A stretch of DNA of 64,000 nt from Alphaproteobacteria bacterium. Its GTDB lineage: Bacteria; Pseudomonadota; Alphaproteobacteria; Sphingomonadales; Emcibacteraceae. Shown piece after piece: positions 42,234 to 50,023 of the stretch (position 1 is its first letter; the number at the start of each line of letters is the position of its first letter). The position numbers were made by a program, and so were the translations under genes. The stretch lies in contig JAUIDN010000017.1 in assembly GCA_030428615.1 (NCBI GenBank), positions 1-64,000 on the forward strand, written 5' to 3'. A model generated the notes under the pieces. It ran no database searches. It saw only the letters and a program-made list of their open reading frames with translations, and was not told where the DNA came from.

Positions 42234-42328
42234 AATGTATCATCTGTTATGCGCTTTTATTATAACTTTAATTACGCTTTATTATAATTATCAATAATTT
42301 TAGTGGATCATGCAGGGGATGTATATGA

Positions 42329-42362
42329 GAAAAATGGGGCGAGTGACCGGATTTGAACCGGC
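42329..42362 (-). repeat. distal attachment-site copy: 3' fragment of tRNA-His
   Basis: 34 bases identical to 45728-45761. On the minus strand they read as the T-arm, acceptor 3' half and CCA of the tRNA-His gene. The match stops abruptly at 42363, and no D-arm or anticodon arm follows, so this is a fragment, as left by integration into a tRNA gene. Confidence 0.85.
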
Positions 42363-42448
42363 CATACTAACCCATCCATATTAAACGGCACCGATTTGGT
42401 TGGAGCGAAGCGAAAGATTTATTTTGAGCACCACTTTTACAAAATTAT

Positions 42449-42964
42449 TTATTTGTTCTTTATCATTTCAGAGGCAACTTCCCTAATTGCCTCTATGTAA
42501 CTCACATAACCTGTACAACGGCATAAATTCGACCCAACATATCCCTCAATTAAATTGTCAAGCTGTTCTTTGGTTATCGGCTTTTTTCTGATTTGATCCA
42601 GCATCGCCTCTGCAGCCATTAAGAAACCCGGCGCGCAATAACCGCATTGAAAAGAAAAATGCTCTAAAAAAGCCTTTTGCAAAGCCGCCAACTTTTGTTC
42701 TGTACCCAAGCTTTCAACCGTATAAACGTTAAAACCACTTAATTCAAACAACCTCGTTAGACAAGACAGCGTTGTTCCTAATGAATTACTATCCGGGGCG
42801 CGGGTCGCGACCGTACAAGATCTGCACACACCAATCCCACAACTAAATTTCGTTCCAGTTAAATTTTGGTGCTCATGAAGATAATCTATTAAAGTCATAT
42901 CACCATCAGATGCTTCAACTTTAACCACCTGATCATTTATCTTAAATTCGATTACGTCAGTCAC
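42449..42964 (-). CDS. molybdenum hydroxylase small subunit, two [2Fe-2S] clusters
   Basis: Electron-transfer subunit of a xanthine dehydrogenase-family enzyme. 171 residues. The plant-type ferredoxin domain holds CGIGVCRSC and the later Cys in LSCLTRLF. The helical domain holds CGYCAPGFLMAAEAML and NLCRCTGYVSYIEAI. All eight cluster cysteines are seen. It starts with GTG overlapping the large-subunit stop (GTGA), so the order is large then small, the reverse of the common arrangement. It has no signal peptide of its own and may be carried out with its partner. Confidence 0.9.
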   Translation of the reverse strand: MTDVIEFKINDQVVKVEASDGDMTLIDYLHEHQNLTGTKFSCGIGVCRSCTVATRAPDSNSLGTTLSCLTRLFELSGFNVYTVESLGTEQKLAALQKAFLEHFSFQCGYCAPGFLMAAEAMLDQIRKKPITKEQLDNLIEGYVGSNLCRCTGYVSYIEAIREVASEMIKNK

Positions 42965-45663
42965 GATAGAGCCTCTTTTATATCATCTTCTGTTATAGGT
43001 AATTTAGAAAACCTGTGTCCGGACGTAGCGGCCGATAATGCATTTAAAATAGCTGGAGCGATGGGACACAATACCGCTTCCGCTATTCCTCTCGCACTTT
43101 CCTCTCCTTCCGGTGCTTCGAGTACAATCAAATTCTGTTTTTTTGGAATGTCACTTAAGCCTGGGATACGGTACTGATCTAAATTCCATGTACCATTCCC
43201 TGGTCCGTCATTAGTATTCAGGCAATCTTCGAAAAAGACATAACCAATTGACATGGCAACCCCACCTTCAGATTGTCCTTTAACAATCTCTGGGCATAAT
43301 TGCTTACCTGCACTCAATACTGAAATACAATGTTCTATCTGCACCTGACGAGTTTTTGGATTAACACTTACGGCAATTAACGCACCACAAGGCGCAAACC
43401 TACTACGCTTATAGCGGTCCGCTTTGCGCGGTGGATAAGTAATATTACTCCTTAAAATCGGCGTTAGGTCCGTTTTTCTATTTCCCATTGCAACATAATC
43501 CAATGGCAAATTTACCTCATAATCGGTGAATTTATAATCCGCTCTTGTAAATTCTGATACAAAGGATGCATGAACACTCGCAATATTGGGAAGTCTCTCT
43601 TCAAAAATTGTTTTTACGATTACACTCCAACTCAAATCTTCGTAATCTTTCAGCGTTAATTTACCATCGCGCCATACTATTTCATTATAATCAGGTTGTG
43701 TTTGCCAAATCTTTGCTGCCGCAGGCAAAATAGTCTGTAATAAAAGGGCCAAACCAGCCTGCTCAACCACATGAAATTGATGAAATGCTGCCAAACATGC
43801 GGATGAGGAACCTGAATCATGCGATACATATTTTGAATTTTCATCATCGTCAGCCCAACCAAACTTTGTGAGAGCACGCGTAACAATATTTGATATTTCC
43901 CGGTACGACGTCGTTAAATCCAGCTGGTCAAAAAATGCAACTTCACCCATATTGATATCCGAAGCATTTCTTCCCAAATATTTTGCGGGTGCCAATCCAA
44001 GCGCTGTTGCTGCACCATTCCCCATATCAATATAGGGAGTATGAACTACTATCTGACCATTTTTTTTAATTTCAACACCACCATACATACCGTCACCTTC
44101 AGTCCCGTATGCACGATTTGTCAAAGCAAGTCCTACGCCATAGTTTAAACCATCTTCTTCAAATATTTTTTGCTTAGCGAGCCTATTTTGCCAAAGCGGT
44201 TGTTTTTCAAGCTCATCCAAAATGGATGTTAGCTGCAACTCCTGATGAACGGGTGCACCCGTAATGGTCTTACTATTTTTATCAAGTAAATTTCGGCGTC
44301 TGATTTCGAATGGATCAATTTTTAAATCTATTGCTGCTTCATCAAGTAAGGTTTCAATGGCCATAAATGCTTGTGGTCCGCCAAACCCGCGTTGCGAACC
44401 ACCAATCAAATCCGGTGTATCCACCGCTTTGGCATAGGAAATCGCCTTACTAATATCATAACTGTTGCTCGAACTTATGGCAGAAAGTTGCGCCACATAG
44501 GGGCTAAGATTTCGGCGTCCACCGCCGTTCATAATAAATTCGCTTTTCAAGGCTTTAATGATACCATCGTTATCAAGGGCTATTTGCTCCTTAAAGTTGG
44601 TTTCGTGACGCTTAAGACCAACCTGAAACTGCTCATATCTGTCATGAACCCAGCGCAATGGCCCATCTGCATATGCTGCACATAAACCCAAATATTTAGG
44701 AAAATATGAATCATCACGCCCTCCGAAACCACCACCAGGGTAGCAGGCCATAAGATCAACATGTGATAATTTAAAAGAACAGTTTTCATGCCCAAATATA
44801 TCTGCAATTTTCCACATGTCACCAGCAGGCGATTGTGTTCCAAGGACGAGTCTCAATTCCCCATCATCTTTATTGAACCACGCTAAGCCTGATTCTGGCT
44901 CCATAAATACGGGATCCGTCGTTTGACTTTTAAACTCTCTTTCGAAGAGGTTCCAGTCACTCTCATCAATAGCTTTTTCTATATTATCAGCAATCACCGG
45001 ATACAGATTATCATAGTCGTCGTTATTGTTAACGTAATCAAATCCGCTTTCGTCATCGCGGATGTAGGCGGAAGACGGGCTATACATCTTGGGATCCGGT
45101 CTTTTAACCACTTTACCATACTCAATAACCTGTTGGTTGAATTGCAGTATGATTTTGGCCTTACGATATACATCGAAATTTTCAAATATTAGCATGGCAA
45201 TCGGTTGGCCGAAATAATCTGCAGTATTACCAAGTTTTACAAAAAACGGTTTAATCATCCCGCCCGCAAGATCAATATTATCACGCGCAATTACTTCTGA
45301 ATCAATTACAACCATCGGACTCAATTCCGGCGGCAAGACAGATAAATCATAGCTTGTAATTACCTGATTATTGCGATCTGCCCGGATTGGATAAAGATAT
45401 CTTTCAGTATTCGGCCAGCCGTCAATGTCACGGGCGCGATAATCCCGCGCGAAAATTTTTTTTCCCAAAACTTTTGCCATTCCGTCAATACGCCAGTTGG
45501 CTTTACCGGGGATGGGAGCCCACGCCGGATGGGTGCTATCGCGGGAATTTTCTGATGCTGAGAGAATGTTGACAGACAATCCCTTAAAACTAAGGGTTAC
45601 AACGGTACCACAGGCCAACGTTTTTATAAAGTTTCGCCGATTTATATTTAAATCACTTTCCAT
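42961..45663 (-). CDS. molybdenum hydroxylase large subunit with Tat-like signal
   Basis: Molybdopterin-binding catalytic subunit of a xanthine dehydrogenase/aldehyde oxidase-family enzyme; the substrate cannot be read from the sequence. 900 residues. The N terminus has a twin-arginine motif NRRNFIKTLACGTVVTLSF, pointing to export. Cofactor-binding motifs: YPGGGFGGRDDSYFPKY, IGGSQRGFGGPQAFMAIETL, GQSEGGVAMSIGYVFFEDC. The likely catalytic Glu is in EGEESARGIAEAV near the C terminus. The organisation resembles isoquinoline oxidoreductase-type IorB proteins. No FAD subunit or cofactor-sulfuration gene is nearby. It starts about 70 bases from tRNA-His. Confidence 0.88.
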   Translation of the reverse strand: MESDLNINRRNFIKTLACGTVVTLSFKGLSVNILSASENSRDSTHPAWAPIPGKANWRIDGMAKVLGKKIFARDYRARDIDGWPNTERYLYPIRADRNNQVITSYDLSVLPPELSPMVVIDSEVIARDNIDLAGGMIKPFFVKLGNTADYFGQPIAMLIFENFDVYRKAKIILQFNQQVIEYGKVVKRPDPKMYSPSSAYIRDDESGFDYVNNNDDYDNLYPVIADNIEKAIDESDWNLFEREFKSQTTDPVFMEPESGLAWFNKDDGELRLVLGTQSPAGDMWKIADIFGHENCSFKLSHVDLMACYPGGGFGGRDDSYFPKYLGLCAAYADGPLRWVHDRYEQFQVGLKRHETNFKEQIALDNDGIIKALKSEFIMNGGGRRNLSPYVAQLSAISSSNSYDISKAISYAKAVDTPDLIGGSQRGFGGPQAFMAIETLLDEAAIDLKIDPFEIRRRNLLDKNSKTITGAPVHQELQLTSILDELEKQPLWQNRLAKQKIFEEDGLNYGVGLALTNRAYGTEGDGMYGGVEIKKNGQIVVHTPYIDMGNGAATALGLAPAKYLGRNASDINMGEVAFFDQLDLTTSYREISNIVTRALTKFGWADDDENSKYVSHDSGSSSACLAAFHQFHVVEQAGLALLLQTILPAAAKIWQTQPDYNEIVWRDGKLTLKDYEDLSWSVIVKTIFEERLPNIASVHASFVSEFTRADYKFTDYEVNLPLDYVAMGNRKTDLTPILRSNITYPPRKADRYKRSRFAPCGALIAVSVNPKTRQVQIEHCISVLSAGKQLCPEIVKGQSEGGVAMSIGYVFFEDCLNTNDGPGNGTWNLDQYRIPGLSDIPKKQNLIVLEAPEGEESARGIAEAVLCPIAPAILNALSAATSGHRFSKLPITEDDIKEALS

Positions 45664-45727
45664 TTTTTCTCATCCCCATTTTTCGAAATTCAACATACTC
45701 GGAGAGTTCTTAAATTTCGCTTAAATT

Positions 45728-45761
45728 GAAAAATGGGGCGAGTGACCGGATTTGAACCGGC
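45728..45761 (-). repeat. attachment-site copy within tRNA-His
   Basis: 34 bases identical to 42329-42362, covering the last 28 bases of tRNA-His and six bases beyond its CCA. This copy keeps the tRNA intact. Confidence 0.85.
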
Positions 45762-45811
45762 GACATCCAGAATCACAATCTGGCGCTCTAACCTACTGAG
45801 CTACACCCGCC
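45734..45811 (-). tRNA. tRNA-His (anticodon GTG)
   Basis: 78 bases including the extra 5' G(-1), which pairs with C73, and the encoded CCA, both hallmarks of tRNA-His. The anticodon arm CCAGA-TTGTGAT-TCTGG gives GTG. The acceptor GCGGGTG pairs with CACTCGC with one G-U. Its 3' end is the integration target of the adjacent islet. Confidence 0.95.
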
Positions 45812-45840
45812 ACAAGAAAGACTTTCTTGAAAGTGAAGTC

Positions 45841-45869
45841 CTTTTAAGGATTCAATCGAATGGCGTCAA
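45841..45869 (-). promoter_or_regulatory. sigma-70 type promoter for tRNA-His
   Basis: Minus-strand TTGACG (45864-45869), 17-base spacer, TAAAAG (45841-45846), about 30 bases before the tRNA 5' end. Confidence 0.6.
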
Positions 45870-45929
45870 GTAGGATAATGACTATTTTTGTTTTGTTCAA
45901 TCGATAGCTATCCAATGATCGTTTTTTTA

Positions 45930-45956
45930 ATCACTGCCTATTTTATAGGCAATGAT
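45930..45956 (+). promoter_or_regulatory. candidate NtrC enhancer upstream of glnB
   Basis: Dyad ATCACTGCCTAT-TTT-ATAGGCAATGAT with 11 of 12 arm positions matching. Its core TGC-N11-GCA has the 17-bp geometry of NtrC sites, though the inner bases differ from the usual ACC/GGT. It lies about 120 bases before the expected glnB transcript start, a normal enhancer distance. Confidence 0.4.
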
Positions 45957-46035
45957 TGATTTAAAATTAGCCATTCAGCATATCCAAAATTCTCCCACCG
46001 CACAAAAAAACGCTAAATACGGCCATTTGCCCAAT

Positions 46036-46052
46036 TTGGCATGGAACATGCT
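46036..46052 (+). promoter_or_regulatory. sigma-54 promoter for glnB-glnA
   Basis: TTGGCATGGAACATGCT fits the YTGGCACG-N4-TTGCW consensus at all but two of the fixed positions, with the invariant GG (-24) and GC (-12) twelve bases apart. The predicted transcript start is near 46064, giving a leader of about 35 bases. Confidence 0.65.
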
Positions 46053-46076
46053 AATAAAGGGGAAACGAAAATATAA

Positions 46077-46436
<360 letters not shown>

Positions 46437-46479
46437 CTCTAAACAACCACTACTAACTTAAAGAAAAATAGGAAAAAAA

Positions 46480-47889
46480 ATGTCAGACGTAAAAAAAGTT
46501 TTAGACCTTATTAAGGACGAAGATATCGAATATGTGGATCTTCGTTTCACAGATCCAAAAGGTAAGATGTTCCATCTTAGCATGTGTGCCGACGTGGTGG
46601 ATGAAGACATGTTTGAAGAAGGTGTGATGTTTGATGGATCATCGGTTTCCGGCTGGAAATCCATTGATCAGTCTGACATGATCCTCAAGCTTGACCCCTC
46701 CACTGTTATTCTTGATCCGTTTTACGACCAGCCTACGCTCGCTATATTCTGTTCTATTGTTGAGCCAGCGACGGGAGAAGGTTACGGTCGTGACCCACGT
46801 TCAACTGCCGAGCGCGCCGAAGCATATCTGAAATTTACTGGCATTGGTGACACCGCCTATTTTGGTCCTGAGCCAGAATTTTTTATGTTTGATGATGTTA
46901 AATACAACGTTGACTATGCGAGCGCGGGTTTTTCACTTGATGACGCACAAACCCCAATGAATTCTGCGGCGCACAACGAAGGCGGCAATAAAGGTCACCG
47001 CGCCGGCATTACCGGAAACTATTTTGCGATGGAACCTTATGACCGCTGCCAGGACATCCGCAGCGAAATGGTTACGCTGATGAAAGAATGCGGCCTTCCA
47101 ATGGATAAACATCATCAGGAAGTAGCACCGTCACAACATGAATTAGGCCTTACCTTCGGTACGTTGCTACAAACCGCAGAACGCGTACAACTATATAAAT
47201 ATATCACCCATCAAGTTGCACGCGCATACGGCAAAACAGCGACATTTATGCCAAAACCGATTGCCCAGGACAACGGTTCAGGAATGCACGTTCACATGTC
47301 GATCTGGAAAGACGGAAAACCGCTTTTCGCAGGAAACAGCTATGCTGACCTTTCTGAAACATGCCTATACTATATTGGGGGCATCATCAAACACGCAAAG
47401 GCAATCAACGCGTTTACAAACCCATCGACCAACAGCTACAAACGTTTGGTGCCCGGTTTTGAAGCGCCGGTACTTCTGGCTTATTCCGCGCGCAACCGTT
47501 CAGCGTCATGTCGAATTCCCTACGCAGCAAGTCCAAACGGCAAACGGGTTGAAGTCCGCTTCCCCGACCCTACGGCAAATCCGTATCTCGCTTTTTCTGC
47601 CTTAATGATGGCGGGGCTTGATGGAATTGAGAATAAAATTCATCCTGGTGATGCGATGGATAAAGACCTTTACGCGCTACCGCCAGAAGAATTAAGCCAG
47701 GTTCCACGTGTTGCCGCGTCACTTGCTGAAGCGCTGGAAGCACTGGATGCTGACCGCGAATTTTTGAAAAAAGGTGACGTATTCAGCGATGATCAGATCG
47801 ACGCCTACATCGAACTGAAACGGAAGGACATTCAAAAACTGGATATGAACCCTCATCCTGTTGAATTTGAAATGTATTTTTCTTCCTGA
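46480..47889 (+). CDS. glnA: glutamine synthetase type I
   Basis: Dodecameric enzyme that makes glutamine from glutamate, ammonia and ATP. 469 residues, GSI-beta size. Seen: [17 protein letters not shown] near the N terminus, the ATP-binding stretch [40 protein letters not shown], and the adenylylation Tyr in [22 protein letters not shown] precedes the ATG. It shares the glnB transcript and ends at the terminator at 47915-47944. Confidence 0.98.
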   Translation: MSDVKKVLDLIKDEDIEYVDLRFTDPKGKMFHLSMCADVVDEDMFEEGVMFDGSSVSGWKSIDQSDMILKLDPSTVILDPFYDQPTLAIFCSIVEPATGEGYGRDPRSTAERAEAYLKFTGIGDTAYFGPEPEFFMFDDVKYNVDYASAGFSLDDAQTPMNSAAHNEGGNKGHRAGITGNYFAMEPYDRCQDIRSEMVTLMKECGLPMDKHHQEVAPSQHELGLTFGTLLQTAERVQLYKYITHQVARAYGKTATFMPKPIAQDNGSGMHVHMSIWKDGKPLFAGNSYADLSETCLYYIGGIIKHAKAINAFTNPSTNSYKRLVPGFEAPVLLAYSARNRSASCRIPYAASPNGKRVEVRFPDPTANPYLAFSALMMAGLDGIENKIHPGDAMDKDLYALPPEELSQVPRVAASLAEALEALDADREFLKKGDVFSDDQIDAYIELKRKDIQKLDMNPHPVEFEMYFSS

Positions 47890-47914
47890 TATCAGCAAAA
47901 TTTACAACGAAAGC

Positions 47915-47944
47915 AAAACCCGCGTCATTGACGCGGGTTTTCTT
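47915..47944 (+). terminator. terminator of glnB-glnA
   Basis: Perfect 12-bp stem AAAACCCGCGTC / GACGCGGGTTTT with a three-base loop, 26 bases after the glnA stop. Confidence 0.9.
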
Positions 47945-48044
47945 AGTTTCGGCGATAAAAACGGTATTAACCTTTAATAAATGGTTGCCAGATAATAATA
48001 TGTTAATTTTTTAGTGCCGAAAATAAGTAGAAAATTTGTACCTA

Positions 48045-48593
48045 ATGAATAGTCAGGATACCCAATATAAAAAGTATCAGAAGCTCGTGGCGGGTAAAAA
48101 TATCAACCCGCAGACTTTGTTGGCGACAGATTATCTGAACCATTTTAACGAAATTCACATGCTTATTGACATGATTGCTGAAATGCCTGATTGTTTGGAA
48201 GATGTTTTGAATTGGCGGATTCTATCCTACCAGGAACATTTCCGGCAAAGTGTCTTTCTGGACAAGGAACTGGCAATTGAAGCCTATAATTTCTCCCCTG
48301 ACAGATATAAAATGCCATTCGAAAAATGTGTCAACAACATGAATAAATTGCTTACAGACACTATTTCCCAGGCAGAATCTGCTATCATAAGTGATGATAT
48401 TGACGCTGTTCATATTTTAGTAGAAAACTACTCTCCCAGAATGGAAAAGCTGATCGAAAAATGCTCGGGAATCATAAACAGCAAGGAAATCACCTCCCAA
48501 CAAAATGTCATTGATGACTACTTTGAAGATGATCATGATAATAGCGATACGAGCGCGATAGATCAAAACGCTGTAGACGACCTTTTTGATTAA
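48045..48593 (+). CDS. conserved protein of unknown function with two C-terminal SQxxID-like motifs
   Basis: 182 residues, no signal peptide or membrane segment. The first part (NPQTLLATDYLNHFNEIHML, then PDCLEDVLNWRILSYQEHF) looks like a helical domain that I faintly recall from other alphaproteobacterial hypothetical proteins. The acidic tail carries SQQNVIDDYF (residues 151-160) and DQNAVDDLF (173-181), similar to the SQxEIDxLF motif at the N terminus of FliM and in other signalling proteins that bind CheY-like receivers. Stands alone, 91 bases after the glnA terminator hairpin. The function is unknown; a partner-binding role is inferred. Confidence 0.7.
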   Translation: MNSQDTQYKKYQKLVAGKNINPQTLLATDYLNHFNEIHMLIDMIAEMPDCLEDVLNWRILSYQEHFRQSVFLDKELAIEAYNFSPDRYKMPFEKCVNNMNKLLTDTISQAESAIISDDIDAVHILVENYSPRMEKLIEKCSGIINSKEITSQQNVIDDYFEDDHDNSDTSAIDQNAVDDLFD

Positions 48594-48940
48594 GTGGAAT
48601 AGGCAGAATAATCAAATAGTGCAATTCATCGCATCCAAAATAGTTTCTGTCGCAAATTAATTTCAATCTACCAATTTATATTATACATAATAATCAGATA
48701 CTTAATTAATAGACAAATATATAAAACGCCTGATGTTTACACCTAAAACATTTTTATGTTTACATATATAACATAATTAAGTATTTATCTGAGTAAATAG
48801 TCGAGCAGGGTCTAGTATAAATTATGGAAATCTGGTTATTGAAAAATGAAAAAAAATCATTAAATCCATACCATTAGAAGAACCGTATACCATATAGCCA
48901 CCTAAATGAATAATAACCGTAATAAAAGAATAGCCACGTT
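48594..48940. other. gene-free A+T-rich region before the RND operon
   Basis: About 350 bases without a credible gene. It contains two direct copies of ATGTTTACA (48733-48741 and 48756-48764, 23 bases apart). The second is part of a dyad ATGTT-N9-AACAT (48756-48774). These may be operator sites for the efflux genes that follow; no regulator gene is adjacent. Confidence 0.35.
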
Positions 48941-50011
48941 ATGAATAAATCATATAGAACAGCACTTTTAATCGTCGTCGGTATTGGATTGATACTGATA
49001 TCAGGAATATTTTTTCCGTCTGAAGACAACGAAGCCGCTTCCGCGGCCATTGCGCCCGCTTCCGAAAAAACATTAATGACGGTTAAAGTGATTAATGCAC
49101 AGGCCGAACCTTATACAAAGGACATTATCCTTAGAGGGCACACTGAGGCATTAAGAACCGTGAGTCTTAAAAGCCAGGTAAAAGGGCGGATCGCGTCCCT
49201 TCCCATTGAAAAAGGTGTGCGTGTCAAAAAAGGTGACGCTATTTGTTACATTGATGTGGAAGACCGCGAAGCAACCTATAAAGAAGCACTGGCTTTGGTG
49301 GATCAACGCGAGCTTGAATTCGCAGCATCGGAAAAACTGTTCGCACAGGGACATCGCTCCGAAACACAACATTCGGCTGCGAAATCAGCGCTTGAGGCGG
49401 CCGTTGCCCGGTCATTGAGAACGAAAGTTGACCTTGATAATACCGTTATCCGCGCACCGTTTGATGGCGTTGTAAACGACCGTTTGGTGGAAGTCGGTGA
49501 TTATATGAAAGAAGGTGAAGTCTGCGCCCTTATCATGGAAGAAGACCCGTTTCTTGTTGTTGCCGATATATCCGAAAATGATATTGCTCAGGTTAAAGTA
49601 GGTGATCATGCTTATGCCAATCTGCAAAATGGACAGAAACTGGAAGGAAATATCCGGTACATATCTTCAATTGCTGATGTGAATACCCGTACCTTCAGAA
49701 TAGAACTTGAGGTGGCCAACCCGGATAAAAATATCCTTGATGGGATCACCGCGGAGCTTGTTATTCAATCGGCAGAAGTCATGGCCCAAAGAATGTCCCC
49801 AGCAACACTTGTACTTAACGACGCTGGCCTTGTTGGCGTGAGAACCGTTGACAATGATAACATGGTTCACTTTAACGAAGTGGAAGTCATCGGCAATCAT
49901 GAAACCGGGGTTTGGGTCACCGGAATTGATAATAATTCCAAAATTATCACAGAGGGTCATGAATTTGTAAAAGCGGGTGTGCCTGTTAAAGCCGTGCTGG
50001 CATCTAACTAA
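48941..50011 (+). CDS. RND efflux periplasmic adaptor subunit
   Basis: Membrane fusion protein that links an inner-membrane RND pump to an outer-membrane channel. 356 residues with one N-terminal membrane anchor (about 8-26). Then lipoyl half motifs (VSLKSQVKGRIASLPIEKG and VIRAPFDGVVNDRLVEVGDY) flank a short helical hairpin rich in Glu and Ala, followed by beta-barrel and membrane-proximal domains. Twelve bases separate it from the pump gene. No outer-membrane TolC-type gene is present. Confidence 0.92.
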   Translation: MNKSYRTALLIVVGIGLILISGIFFPSEDNEAASAAIAPASEKTLMTVKVINAQAEPYTKDIILRGHTEALRTVSLKSQVKGRIASLPIEKGVRVKKGDAICYIDVEDREATYKEALALVDQRELEFAASEKLFAQGHRSETQHSAAKSALEAAVARSLRTKVDLDNTVIRAPFDGVVNDRLVEVGDYMKEGEVCALIMEEDPFLVVADISENDIAQVKVGDHAYANLQNGQKLEGNIRYISSIADVNTRTFRIELEVANPDKNILDGITAELVIQSAEVMAQRMSPATLVLNDAGLVGVRTVDNDNMVHFNEVEVIGNHETGVWVTGIDNNSKIITEGHEFVKAGVPVKAVLASN

Positions 50012-50023
50012 AGGGATCGAGCC

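Larger units (their letters stand above)
42329..45761 (-). mobile_element. minimal genomic islet integrated at tRNA-His
   Basis: A 3.4 kb segment bounded by a perfect 34-bp direct repeat, one copy being the 3' end of the intact tRNA-His gene and the other an isolated fragment. This is the layout left by a tyrosine recombinase that uses a tRNA 3' end as attB. The segment holds only two genes, the large and small subunits of a molybdenum hydroxylase, and separates nnr from glnB. No integrase, excisionase or transfer gene is visible. By eye the coding DNA is more A+T-rich than its neighbours. The boundaries are seen; the mechanism is inferred. Confidence 0.6.

Noticed and set aside
42329-42362. 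A fifth tRNA gene
   Set aside because: Only the T-arm, acceptor 3' strand and CCA are present; beyond 42362 there is no anticodon or D-arm, so it is a fragment.
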